Source: UBA12481 sp942493265
Lineage (GTDB): Bacteria; Bacteroidota; Bacteroidia; Bacteroidales; UBA12481
Direction of reading: 5' to 3'
Assembly: GCA_942493265.1 (NCBI GenBank)
Contig: OW818688.1
Span: 2,108,001 to 2,172,000 of the forward strand
Length of the DNA: 64,000 nt
Shown: in pieces, positions 35,393-43,999 of the stretch
Position numbering within the stretch: the stretch's first letter is position 1
Layout: every line of letters starts with the position of its first letter
Made by a program: the position numbers and the translations under genes
Notes under the pieces: generated by a model
Database searches by the model: none
What the model saw: only the letters and a program-made list of their open reading frames with translations
Told to the model about the DNA's origin: nothing

Positions 35393-36065
35393 ATGAACAA
35401 AACCTATATGCCAAAAGAAACAGCAGTTAAACTCTTTAATGAAAGTCAAATCCGAACTCATTGGGACGAAGAGGAGGAGAAATGGTATTTTTCAATAGTT
35501 GATGTTGTTGGAGTTCTTACCGAGAGTGTTAATCCTCGAAAATATTGGAGCGTTTTAAAAACCAGACTGAAGGCTGAAGGGAGTGAGTTGGCTACAAATT
35601 GTAGTCAACTGAAAATGTTATCAGCTGATGGCAAGTATTATAAAACGGATGTTGCTGATACAGAACAGCTTTTTCGCCTGTTACAATCAATTCCTTCACC
35701 CAAAGCAGAGCCATTTAAACTTTGGCTCGCAAAGATGGGCAGAGAACGAATTGACGAAATTGAAGACCCGGAATTGGGTATCGACCGTCTGATGGAAGCT
35801 AAAAGCCTTAAAAAAGGAAAATCTCCGCGATCATATGACCAATCTGGAATTGGTGCTAAATATGCTGGCTGAGGCTTCTACATCAGAAATCTCAAAAGAA
35901 AAGAAACCCGGATCATTTGAGGAAAATAAAAAAATTGCCAAACAGGGAGGTACGATTGCAGGTAATACCAGACGTGAAATTGAGGAGAAAACCGGTAAGA
36001 AGGTCGTTACGAGCCGGAACGCAAAAAAATTAGATGAACTCAAGGATATTAAAGGAATAAAATAG
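35393..36065 (+). pseudogene. Bro-N (phage antirepressor-like) gene broken by an internal deletion
   Basis: Frame 1 (35393-35872) gives the Bro-N part: HWDEEEEKWYFSIVDVV, ESVNPRKYWSVLKTRL, DTEQLFRLLQSIPSPKAEP and the helix ELGIDRLMEA. Just after 35800 the reading leaves the family. The family's C-terminal part (LKKENLRDHMTNLELVLNML, then QGGTIAGNTRREIEEKTGKK) continues in the next frame, ending at 36065. From memory, intact homologues carry about 60 more residues between these points, so a frame-changing deletion of roughly 180 bp is likely, perhaps at the A-rich stretch CCTTAAAAAAGGAAAA. Two separate short proteins could still be made. Family members are prophage or accessory regulators. Confidence 0.8.
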
Positions 36066-36085
36066 GGGAGGTGGCTCGTATTTAT

Positions 36086-36155
36086 TCCACCCCTACGGGG
36101 TTGATTTTTCGATTCAATCCACCAGGCTATAATCATTTCAGCCCTACGGGCTTTG
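36086..36155. repeat. Dispersed CCCCTACGGGG-type repeat
   Basis: Two short palindromes, ACCCCTACGGGGTT and GCCCTACGGGC, are joined by a conserved linker (TTCGATTCAATCCACC, then GGCTATAATCAT). The same arrangement occurs at 62780-62850 with a few changes. It fills most of the gap between the Bro-N pseudogene and the next promoter. Confidence 0.75.
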
Positions 36156-36264
36156 TCACCGCAGGAATGATTTGTATTTGTGCCGTATATATCGGCAAAT
36201 ACAACTTCTGGTTGTTGAAAACAACAAAAAGTAGCGTAAAAACAACTAAAAGTTTCTGATTATT

Positions 36265-36296
36265 TTTGATGCCGGATGTGCAGCCCCATATCTTTG
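36265..36296 (+). promoter_or_regulatory. Consensus Bacteroidota promoter of the XRE-pentapeptide gene
   Basis: TTTG (36265-36268) and TATCTTTG (36289-36296) match both consensus elements exactly and are 20 nt apart. Transcription should begin near 36303, giving a leader of about 23 nt to the ATG at 36326. It is the best promoter in the window. Confidence 0.78.
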
Positions 36297-36325
36297 CTGT
36301 GTCGAATTAATAAAAAAAGAGACTT

Positions 36326-37228
36326 ATGTTAAACACACAATTGATTGGCAACAAGATTGCCGAAGCTCGTAAGAAAGCAAATCTTTCACAGGCACAACTT
36401 TCACAGCGACTGTTTATCAGCGCTCAGGCTGTTGGAAAGTGGGAGCGGGGAGAGTCCATGCCGGATATCATTACCCTGGTTCATCTGGCGGAAATTCTGA
36501 GTGTCGACCTTAACTATTTTTCAGATGGGATGGAACCCATGTCCAATGAACATGCATCCCCGGAGCCCCTGGCTGAGCAACCGGCGGAAATACCATCCGC
36601 TAAGAATAAGAAAAAGCCAGGCTGGGATATGTCGCGCTGGAACTGGGTGGATGCCGATTTTTCAGGGTTGAAAAATCTGCATGCAAAATTCAGCTCCTCC
36701 AACATGCAGCGCTGCAAGTTTATCGGTTCCGATCTGTCGGGACTGCTGTTGAAAAACAATAATGTGGATGCTTGTGAATTTTCCGGTTCCGATATCAGTC
36801 ACAGCCATATTCATGGTTCCAACCTGGGGAACAACCTGTATAAGGACTGCTCACTACAGGATACTGAGTTTTCAGGAAGCAATATCGGCGGATGCGATTT
36901 CACCGGTGCCGATTTTACCGGTGCAACATTCAGAGGCTGTAATTTCGGAAAAAACATACTGACCAAAGCCGTCTGGAACCGCACCTCCTTTACCGGAATG
37001 GCGATTGACGATGTCATTTTCGAAGGTAAATTGGAGGACTGTTCTTTCGAAAATTGCGCATTTAACAAGCTGACATTCCAAAATGCCACGCTGATTAACA
37101 CTTTCTTCAAAAACAAGAATCTGAAACGCGTGCGGTTCATTGATTGTCAGGCTGATCGGATAACCTACGAATTCCTGAAAAGCGGGAAAGCGGATTTAAC
37201 CGGTATCACCTTGCTGGCATCATCCTGA
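36326..37228 (+). CDS. XRE helix-turn-helix regulator fused to pentapeptide repeats
   Basis: This 300-residue protein starts with a complete XRE/Cro DNA-binding domain (residues about 8-62: KIAEARKKANLSQAQLSQRL, AVGKWERGESMPDI, LAEILSVDLNYFSDG). A charged, Pro-rich linker (70-100, ending KNKKKPGWDMSRW) leads to about 190 residues of pentapeptide repeats (DADFSGLKNLHAKF, CDFTGADFTGATFRGCNF, NATLINTFF) that should fold as a right-handed quadrilateral beta helix. Such helices can mimic DNA or act as rigid binding modules. It stands alone behind a consensus promoter. Target genes are unknown; autoregulation is possible. Confidence 0.9.
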   Translation: MLNTQLIGNKIAEARKKANLSQAQLSQRLFISAQAVGKWERGESMPDIITLVHLAEILSVDLNYFSDGMEPMSNEHASPEPLAEQPAEIPSAKNKKKPGWDMSRWNWVDADFSGLKNLHAKFSSSNMQRCKFIGSDLSGLLLKNNNVDACEFSGSDISHSHIHGSNLGNNLYKDCSLQDTEFSGSNIGGCDFTGADFTGATFRGCNFGKNILTKAVWNRTSFTGMAIDDVIFEGKLEDCSFENCAFNKLTFQNATLINTFFKNKNLKRVRFIDCQADRITYEFLKSGKADLTGITLLASS

Positions 37229-37348
37229 TCAATCGTTTGTCCGGAAGATTGAGTAAATTTGGGTTTGAGAATTTTAACCCTGATCTCCAAAAACATAATC
37301 AGGGATGCCAGACAGAATGATATCTTATATTATATAAAATTAATTGCC

Positions 37349-38800
37349 ATGAAAAGTAAACTTAATGTATTGATTACATGCCTGTTATTGGCATTCCTGA
37401 TTAGCTGTTCAAAGGATACGGGATTCAGTGATATAAATATGGAATCAATCCCGGATACCTATAATGAGAAATATAAAGATTATGAGGAGAATCCGTTTGT
37501 TAAAGTTACAGATCAGGCAATTTCAACATTTTCAGTGGATGCCGACGGGGGAGCGTATGCAAATATGAGGCGGTTTCTTTATCTCGGACAAACGCCTCCA
37601 AAAGCATCCGTTCGGATTGAAGAATATATCAATTATTTCACCTTCGATTATCCGGAACCCACACCGGGCGAGAATGTTTCCCTGGAGTCTGAGCTGTCGG
37701 AATGTCCGTGGAATTCAGAACATTACCTGATGCGACTGGGCATGAAGGGATTGACAATACCCGCTAATGAATTGCCAAACTCCAACTATGTGTTTTTAAT
37801 CGACGTTTCCGGTTCAATGAATTCGCCTGATAAATTGGGGGTTTTAAAAACCGGATTCAAAACGCTCGTCGATAATTTACGCGATCAGGACAGAATTGCC
37901 ATTGTTACTTATGCGGGTGAAGCGGGTATATTATTGGAATCCACTTATGGGGATGAGAAGGACAAGATAAAATCGGCAATCGATAAATTGGGCGCAGGCG
38001 GCTCTACAGCTGGTGCCGCCGGCATTACCACCGCTTATGAAATAGCACTGGAGAATTTTATCACAAACGGTAATAACCGGGTGATTTTGGGCACCGACGG
38101 GGATTTTAATGTGGGTCCGGTTTCAACCGATTCGCTGGTTGCCTTAATTGAGGAGAAACGCAAAAGTGATGTTTACCTCACTGTTCTGGGGGTTGGAGGC
38201 GGAAATCTCAACGACCACATGATGGAACAGATTGCAAATAAAGGGAATGGCAATTATGAATATATTGATAATGCCAAACAGATTCAGAAAGTATTCACCC
38301 AGGAGATATCAAAATTTTATACCGTAGCCAAAGATTCCAAGATTCAGATTACTTTCAATCCAGATATGGTAGACTCCTATCGGTTAATCGGATACGAGAA
38401 TCGCAAGTTGAACAACGAAGATTTTGAGAATGATTCAACAGATGCCGGTGAGATCGGATCATCCCAAACCATTACCGCCTTATATGAGGTGACCTTGCTG
38501 GATGTACTCAATCAGGAGAAATATGCGCAATTTGATTTCAGATATAAAAAGCCGGATGAAACCCAAAGCCGGCTCATCACCCATGAAATTAAAATGCCAC
38601 CAAAAGAAATGAATTCTTCCACGGAGAATATGAGATTTGCCGCATCGTTGGCAGGATTAGGTTTGCTGATGAAACAATCGGAACACAAAGGCAACCTCAC
38701 CAGGCAGATGGTACTGGATTTGGGCAAAAATGCAATATCCTATGATCCAAACGGATACCGAAGGGAATTCATTGAATTGGTCACGAATTGGCGTGAATAA
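37349..38800 (+). CDS. VWA-domain lipoprotein (YfbK-like, DUF3520)
   Basis: The start at 37349 opens a lipoprotein leader (CLLLAFLISC, Cys20), giving 483 residues. The order follows YfbK: an N-terminal domain with NPFVKVTDQAISTFSVDADGGAYANMRRFL, a von Willebrand A domain with the metal-ion site DVSGSMNS (Asp152) and TDGDFNVG, and a C-terminal DUF3520 region ending GYRREFIELV. It is slightly shorter than E. coli YfbK. These proteins are envelope adhesion or scaffold factors of uncertain role. The beta-helix gene follows closely on the same strand. Confidence 0.9.
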   Translation: MKSKLNVLITCLLLAFLISCSKDTGFSDINMESIPDTYNEKYKDYEENPFVKVTDQAISTFSVDADGGAYANMRRFLYLGQTPPKASVRIEEYINYFTFDYPEPTPGENVSLESELSECPWNSEHYLMRLGMKGLTIPANELPNSNYVFLIDVSGSMNSPDKLGVLKTGFKTLVDNLRDQDRIAIVTYAGEAGILLESTYGDEKDKIKSAIDKLGAGGSTAGAAGITTAYEIALENFITNGNNRVILGTDGDFNVGPVSTDSLVALIEEKRKSDVYLTVLGVGGGNLNDHMMEQIANKGNGNYEYIDNAKQIQKVFTQEISKFYTVAKDSKIQITFNPDMVDSYRLIGYENRKLNNEDFENDSTDAGEIGSSQTITALYEVTLLDVLNQEKYAQFDFRYKKPDETQSRLITHEIKMPPKEMNSSTENMRFAASLAGLGLLMKQSEHKGNLTRQMVLDLGKNAISYDPNGYRREFIELVTNWRE

Positions 38801-38862
38801 TGATTTTGCCACGTAAATGTTACATACGAACCTTTAAACGCAAAACGATAAGATTTAATCCA

Positions 38863-40776
38863 ATGAAAAAACAATTCTTCATCATCCTGCTCGCATTATT
38901 GGCGGGAAGTATAGCGCTGCAAGCCAAAGAGATACACGTTTCGGTAAAGGGTAGCGACACCAATGACGGCACCGCTGCAAAGCCTTTCAGAACCATCAGT
39001 CAGGCAGCCCTGGTTGCCATGCCCGCCGATGTTATCACTGTACATGCAGGCGTATATCGCGAGCAGATAACACCCCCGCGTGGTGGAAATTCTGATCTTG
39101 AAAGGATTGTATATCAGGCAGCTAAAGGCGAAAAGGTAGCGGTAAAGGGATCCGAAATCATAAAAGGCTGGCAAAAGCTGACCAACGATGCCTGGTTGGT
39201 TAAAATCCCAAACACCTTTTTCGGAGAATTCAATCCATACAGCGATTTAATCCGGGGCGACTGGTTTTCACCAACGCCTGCCGACCGTATATATCACACC
39301 GGGGCGGTGTATCTAAATGGCGCCTGGCTGATGGAAGCCTATAAAAAAGAAGAGGTTACCGGAAAGGCTGATCCAAAAAATCTCCTTTGGTGGACCGAAA
39401 CGGATTCCATCTCCACAACAATATGGTCGCAGTTCGGTGATGCCGATCCCAATAAGGAAACGGTAGAAATAAATGTTCGCCAAACGATTTTCTATCCCGA
39501 CAAACCCTTTATCAATTTCATAACCATTTCAGGCTTTACCATGCAGCAGGCAGCCACCAACTGGGCGCCTCCCACAGCCGAGCAGATGGGCCTGGTTGGT
39601 ACGCACTGGAGCCGCGGATGGATAATTGAAAACAATACCATCCAGTACTCGAAGTGTGCAGGCATTGCTTTGGGAAAATATGGCGATCGTTTTGATAATA
39701 AGGATACTGAATCTGCCGAAGGATACGTGGGAACCATTAACCGGGCCCTGGCGTTTGGCTGGAATAAGGGAACTATTGGCGGACATATCGTGCGCAACAA
39801 TCAGATCGCCTATTGCGAACAAACCGGAATTGTGGGCAGTATGGGCTGCTCTTTCAGCACCATTACCGGAAATATCATTCACGATATTCATGTAAGGCGC
39901 CTGTTTAACGGTGCCGAAATGGCCGGCATCAAGTTTCATGGTGCGGTAGATGTACTGATTGCGAACAACCATATCTATTCCGCCAATATGGGGATATGGC
40001 TCGACTGGATGGCACAGGGGGCGCAGGTAAGCAACAACCTGCTGCACGATAATTTGCTGGATGTTTTCCTGGAGGTTGACCATGGGCCGATGCTGGTGAG
40101 CAACAATATCATGCTATCCTCACCCAGTTTGCTGATGAATTCCAGCGGTGCCGCATTCGTACACAATCTTATCGGCGGCCGGATAGATGCAATCTCCTAT
40201 GATTCCCGTCTCACGCCATACCTCAAACCCCACTCAACATTTGTAGAAAAGCTTCATGATAATCCGGGGGGCGATATCGGGTTTTATAACAACCTATTTG
40301 TAAATCAGGGCGATGCAAGTCAATACAGCAAAGCCCTGTTACCGGTACTCTTTGATGGCAACGTTTTCACCAAAGGAAGTATCCGGCCCATTTCCGATAA
40401 AATGGAGAAAAAATTCGGCGAGCTGAGTGCAGCCGGACAAGAAAAATTCAATAATTCCACCCCGGTTGCCGCGGTAGAACGCAATACAATCCATAAAGCG
40501 GATTTTGACACAGAAATCAGCTTGTTCAATGAAAATGGCGTTGTTTATCTCGAAATCAACCTCGACAAGGATTGGGTTGCCGCGCACCAGCGAAAGATAA
40601 TTACCTCCGGGTTATTAGGCAAAGTAATCATTCCGGACCTTCCATTCGAAAATCCCGATGGCACGCCGGTAAAAGTTGAAGTTGATTATTTTGGCAAGAT
40701 GCGCAACCTGGTTAATCCCTCGCCCGGTCCGTTTGAGATCAGTAAAAGCGGCAAACAGAAAATAAAGGTTTGGTAA
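38863..40776 (+). CDS. Secreted right-handed beta-helix protein, probable polysaccharide-active
   Basis: The start at 38863 begins a signal peptide (KKQFFIILLALLAGSIALQA), giving 637 residues. A DUF1565-type opening (IHVSVKGSDTNDGTAAKPFRTISQA, residues 25-75) is followed by an insert with Trp-rich motifs. Beta-helix coils follow (NNTIQYSKCAGIALGKYGD, NNQIAYCEQTGIVGSMG, NNHIYSANMGIWLDWM). This fold is shared by pectate lyases, GH28-like and alginate-active enzymes. I can see no decisive catalytic set, so substrate and mechanism stay open. It is 62 bp downstream of the VWA gene. A 113-bp MITE-like repeat follows the stop. Confidence 0.85.
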   Translation: MKKQFFIILLALLAGSIALQAKEIHVSVKGSDTNDGTAAKPFRTISQAALVAMPADVITVHAGVYREQITPPRGGNSDLERIVYQAAKGEKVAVKGSEIIKGWQKLTNDAWLVKIPNTFFGEFNPYSDLIRGDWFSPTPADRIYHTGAVYLNGAWLMEAYKKEEVTGKADPKNLLWWTETDSISTTIWSQFGDADPNKETVEINVRQTIFYPDKPFINFITISGFTMQQAATNWAPPTAEQMGLVGTHWSRGWIIENNTIQYSKCAGIALGKYGDRFDNKDTESAEGYVGTINRALAFGWNKGTIGGHIVRNNQIAYCEQTGIVGSMGCSFSTITGNIIHDIHVRRLFNGAEMAGIKFHGAVDVLIANNHIYSANMGIWLDWMAQGAQVSNNLLHDNLLDVFLEVDHGPMLVSNNIMLSSPSLLMNSSGAAFVHNLIGGRIDAISYDSRLTPYLKPHSTFVEKLHDNPGGDIGFYNNLFVNQGDASQYSKALLPVLFDGNVFTKGSIRPISDKMEKKFGELSAAGQEKFNNSTPVAAVERNTIHKADFDTEISLFNENGVVYLEINLDKDWVAAHQRKIITSGLLGKVIIPDLPFENPDGTPVKVEVDYFGKMRNLVNPSPGPFEISKSGKQKIKVW

Positions 40777-40788
40777 AGATTTCGTTAT

Positions 40789-40901
40789 TGTTCAGCAGGT
40801 ACTGGGATGAGACAGTTCCCGCCTGCGCGGGAATGACAGAGAAGGGGGTGGTGCGAAGGGTAGAGGTGAAGTCCAACGGTAGTTTAAAATCTTGCTGAAC
40901 A
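40789..40901. repeat. MITE-like 113-bp element with TGTTCAGCA inverted ends
   Basis: TGTTCAGCA at 40789-40797 is repeated in inverted form, TGCTGAACA, at 40893-40901. Inside lies the hairpin GTTCCCGCCTGCGCGGGAA near 40815. No protein is encoded. It fills the gap between the beta-helix gene and the DUF1801 gene. Confidence 0.5.
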
Positions 40902-40931
40902 GTAGCAAAACATCTTAAAACAGGTATCAAA

Positions 40932-41324
40932 ATGGCAAATGAATTGATCACTGCGGTGAGCAGCTTCCTGGATGAAATAGACCATCCATTACGACCGGAA
41001 ATTGACAGATTACGAATAATCATTTTGGGAACCGGTATCGGCCTCACCGAGAATATCAAATGGAACGGTCCGAATTACTCCCACCGGAATGAGGACCGCA
41101 TCACCATGAGCATTCAGCCACCCAAACAAATTCAGCTCATCCTCCATCGCGGCGCAAAAAAGCAGGAACAACCTCAGCACAAACTAATTGATGACCCATC
41201 GGGACTGCTGAACTGGAGGGGAAACGACCGGGCAGTGATTCCCTTCAAAAACATGGCCGACATTGAAAACCGGGAATCAGATCTGGTCAGGGTGATCAAG
41301 GATTGGATTGCGGCAACCTCATAA
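40932..41324 (+). CDS. DUF1801-domain protein
   Basis: This 130-residue soluble protein has a DUF1801 core: an N-terminal helix (SFLDEIDHPLRPEIDRLRI), GTGIGLTENIKWNGPNYSH, a strand with ITMSIQPPKQIQLILH, and a C-terminal helix ESDLVRVIKDWIAA. DUF1801 (YdhG-like) proteins have a small alpha/beta fold of unknown activity. It is followed by an intrinsic terminator. A different DUF1801 gene lies at 44607, on the far side of the AT-rich insert, so an older pair may have been split, although the two proteins are not close copies. Confidence 0.82.
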   Translation: MANELITAVSSFLDEIDHPLRPEIDRLRIIILGTGIGLTENIKWNGPNYSHRNEDRITMSIQPPKQIQLILHRGAKKQEQPQHKLIDDPSGLLNWRGNDRAVIPFKNMADIENRESDLVRVIKDWIAATS

Positions 41325-41326
41325 TC

Positions 41327-41348
41327 ATGCTATTTGGCATGTTTTTTC
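41327..41348 (+). terminator. Intrinsic terminator after the DUF1801 gene
   Basis: CATGC and GCATG form a 5-bp stem around a short loop, and six T follow directly (41343-41348). It lies just after the stop of the upstream gene. Confidence 0.55.
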
Positions 41349-42008
41349 AGAAAACCTTCTCTACCTTTAAATTCTTTTACTGAACCTGGCAAAATGTGGA
41401 GTTTATGAGTCGTAGCAGGCCTTACGGGCCGAGCAGTCCAAATAGACAATGTGACTGAATTGGCGAAGCTGTAGGTGGAGGGCCCGAAATCAGGATTTTT
41501 TAGGTCAAAAAGCTTGCCGGCCCGACATCCGGGATAGCACTTTCAACCTCACAATATGGGGGACTTTCAACATCACAAAATGGCGGCTTATCAACCTCTC
41601 AAGGTGGAGGTATGTCGATATCTTCATTGAATGTATATAATAGTAATATTCCTCCTTGGCCTATATTTCTCAGAGAGCTTGAAAGCAGAGGTTACAACTA
41701 TCAAGCATGACTTATTCGACAATATTTGCCCGAATTTCTTTGGCCTGAAAACTTTTTCCGGTAGATTTTTGAAGATATTAAAAAAATTATGGGGCAAGAC
41801 CATCTTGACAGCATAAAACAACGACCGCAGAGAAAAAACTATGTGTCAATTAGGGTTTCGGTGCGGAGAACAAAGCCCTAGCCCGCAACAACGGCATGGG
41901 GGTTCGAAAGGAAAGCAACCGCAATCCCCAACTGTAAATAGTTCAGAACGTTAGCAACAACCCAATTTGAAGAGCCCAGAGAAAAACCCATATATAAACA
42001 ACTTCATT
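41349..42008. other. Non-coding stretch with IS-like repeats and a GC hairpin
   Basis: I find no convincing gene in these 660 bases. At 41540-41612 three imperfect 24-25-nt units stand in tandem (CTTTCAACCTCACAATATGG, CTTTCAACATCACAAAATGG, TATCAACCTCTCAAGGTGG), which resembles the multiple end repeats of IS21-family elements. A 61-codon frame at 41631 looks like chance. From 41880 there is an imperfect stem (GGGGGTT / AATCCCC), and then GAACGTTAGCAAC just before the next gene. Such GTTAGCAAC endings recur after Bacteroidota cassette-like genes, but I cannot show a proper attC. The region marks the left edge of an AT-rich insert. Confidence 0.5.
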
Positions 42009-43754
42009 ATGAGAAAAATAGCACTATTATTATTTGCCGTTTTGTTTTGCTATAAGTTTTATGGACAGACAAATAAAGTGGATTATTCAAATGTTTTAGA
42101 AAAATATATTAAGGAAATTGAAACCACTTTAGAAAAAGGTTCTGCTAAAGCAATTTCATTTGCGTTAATTGATGGAAACAAAATAGTCTATTCTGGAAAT
42201 TATGGTTATTCAGACTTTGAAGACAAAATAAAAGCGGATTCGAATACTGTATATGGAATTGGTTCAATAAGCAAACTTTTTACAGCCTCCTCAGTTTTAC
42301 AACTTCATGAGAAAGGAGTATTAAATATCGATTCTTCATTTACAAAATACTGTTCAAATTTTAGTATTAAGCAAAAATTTCAAACAAACATTCAAATTAC
42401 ACCGAGAATGCTTATTTGTCACTATTCAGGTCTTCCGTCTGATATAACAAATGGCGCTTTTTCGAAAAAACCAAAGTATTTTAGCTCCGTTATTGAGTCG
42501 TTAGATAAAGAATATGCTCCTTCCCCACCAAATTATTATTATTCATATTCCAATATCGGATATTCTTTACTCGGGGTACTTATAGAAAAATCAACAGGTA
42601 AGAAGTACGAAGAATATGTTAAGCAAAATATTTTTGAACCTCTTGCGATGCATTCCGCAATTGTTGATGGTGATAATTCTACGGTTTTACTTAAAGGCTA
42701 CGATGAAAAAGGCAATCAAAGAGATGAATATGGTATTTGGCCCGTACCTGCAGGCGGAATAAAGTCAAACATAATTGATTTAGCAAAATTTGTAATGACT
42801 TTTCTTCCGGAATACGAAGGAGCAAAAATCCTTGAAACAATGACTATTAAAGAAATGCTTACCGTACAAAACCAAAACATACCTTTAGACTTGGGAGAAA
42901 AGCATGGAATGCCATGGTTTTATGGGAATATAAATTCAGCAGGGCAAATTTATTATCACTCTGGCGGAACGATGAATCATAGAGGCGTGGTGATAATTGC
43001 ACCAGAATCAAACCTTGCTATTGCACTCCTCTCAAATTCTGTTAATGTTGGGCGTTTTCATAGGTTGTCTATAAACCTGCTTGATAGTTGTGCCAAATTA
43101 AAAGGCAAAACAATTGACTTGAAAAACACCAAAGAATTCGCTGAAATAGATACCGTTACGCTCTCAAATAATGAACTTATTAAATTTATTGGGCTATATG
43201 CTCATCCTTCATTTGTTTTCGAAATCTTTACAAAGGGTAACCAATTATACACAAAAATTCAAAATACTGGCTATTTACTAAAACCGTTAAAGGACGGTTC
43301 GTTTGTTCCACAAATTATAACTTCAGACGGTTCTCCTCAAATTGTGAAAAATTTACGGTTTGAATTTTCGAACATTGAAGGAAACTATGTATTAATTTTT
43401 AACAACATAGAAATTCAGAGTAAGCAAATACTTGGCACCAAGTTCTATCGTCAAGAAATTGATAGTTTATGGCATAATAGATTAGGGCAATATGAAATAT
43501 TAGATAAAAATGAAAACGACCATTTGTTTCTATCATATTTCGAACTAACTATTGAAAATGGAGTGTTGGTATTTAACCAAATGGAAGACTATGAAGGAAA
43601 AGAAAAATGGCAAACAGCAATAGAAGTTATTAATAAAAATACTGCATTTTCAATTGGAATAGGTCGTCACAGAGGAACAACATTATTATTTGAAACTGAA
43701 AATGGTAATGAAATCCTATGGTTTTCAGGATACAAACTTAAACTAATTCAATAA
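42009..43754 (+). CDS. Serine hydrolase of the class C beta-lactamase / esterase superfamily
   Basis: The start at 42009 gives a signal peptide (RKIALLLFAVLFCYKFYGQ) and 581 residues. The superfamily triad is present: SISK (Ser86 to Lys89), YSN in the segment YYYSYSNIGYSLLG, and HSGG in YYHSGGTMNHRG in place of KTG. HSGG-type members are usually esterases or peptidases, not antibiotic-destroying beta-lactamases. The C-terminal 200 residues form a second, beta-rich domain (lipocalin-like). Base composition is strikingly AT-rich: the first 60 bases of the region at 42001 contain 15 G or C, compared with about 35 in a sample line of the GH127 gene. The gene is probably acquired. Confidence 0.9.
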   Translation: MRKIALLLFAVLFCYKFYGQTNKVDYSNVLEKYIKEIETTLEKGSAKAISFALIDGNKIVYSGNYGYSDFEDKIKADSNTVYGIGSISKLFTASSVLQLHEKGVLNIDSSFTKYCSNFSIKQKFQTNIQITPRMLICHYSGLPSDITNGAFSKKPKYFSSVIESLDKEYAPSPPNYYYSYSNIGYSLLGVLIEKSTGKKYEEYVKQNIFEPLAMHSAIVDGDNSTVLLKGYDEKGNQRDEYGIWPVPAGGIKSNIIDLAKFVMTFLPEYEGAKILETMTIKEMLTVQNQNIPLDLGEKHGMPWFYGNINSAGQIYYHSGGTMNHRGVVIIAPESNLAIALLSNSVNVGRFHRLSINLLDSCAKLKGKTIDLKNTKEFAEIDTVTLSNNELIKFIGLYAHPSFVFEIFTKGNQLYTKIQNTGYLLKPLKDGSFVPQIITSDGSPQIVKNLRFEFSNIEGNYVLIFNNIEIQSKQILGTKFYRQEIDSLWHNRLGQYEILDKNENDHLFLSYFELTIENGVLVFNQMEDYEGKEKWQTAIEVINKNTAFSIGIGRHRGTTLLFETENGNEILWFSGYKLKLIQ

Positions 43755-43759
43755 ATTGA

Positions 43760-43816
43760 CTGAGAATTTTACTCAGAAAATAAATGGGCAATTGCTAACA
43801 TCATAAATATAATGTT
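43760..43816. other. Two small inverted repeats after the AT-rich hydrolase
   Basis: CTGAG-AATTTTA-CTCAG follows the stop of the hydrolase and may terminate it. About 20 bp later AACATCATAAATATAATGTT forms a second short palindrome, next to ATTGCTAAC, which mirrors the GTTAGCAAC on the other side of the gene. This looks like cassette-type flanking, but it is weak. Confidence 0.35.
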
Positions 43817-43924
43817 GGGAATTAAGTGGTTATATTGAAGTTTCTGTCCCGCAGAAACTTTGTAACGGCAGACAAGGATGTCTCCCGCAGCCCCAATATT
43901 TCATATACTTTTAATCTGTAAACT

Positions 43925-43996
43925 ATGAAAGCAACAAGATTCAGTGAGACCCACCCCTCGCGAATATTTTGGCAAATCATAGGTAACAAGGAATAG
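43925..43996 (+). pseudogene. Possible 5' stub of an IS3-family orfA
   Basis: The 23-codon frame begins MKATRFSET. IS3-family orfA proteins in many bacteria begin MKxTKFSETQIV or similar, and the match ends abruptly after ten codons (next residues HPSRIFW). It is probably a truncated transposase start left by a deletion. The stub is too short for certainty. No other part of the transposase is seen. Confidence 0.3.
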
Positions 43997-43999
43997 AAA

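Noticed and set aside
35255..35461. A 68-residue minus-strand frame before the Bro-N pseudogene
   Set aside because: It overlaps the start of the clear Bro-N reading frame and has no recognisable features.
41631..41816. A 61-residue frame in the AT-rich gap
   Set aside because: A short hydrophobic start but no homology that I know; it follows directly on IS-like repeats and lacks a promoter.
41880..41960. An integron attC site before the serine hydrolase
   Set aside because: GTTAGCAAC is present, but the core site does not fit GTTRRRY, no matching left-hand RYYYAAC pairs with it, and no integrase is seen.
42009..43754. Serine hydrolase as an antibiotic-resistance beta-lactamase
   Set aside because: HSGG replaces KTG and the protein has a large extra domain, both typical of esterases and peptidases of this superfamily.
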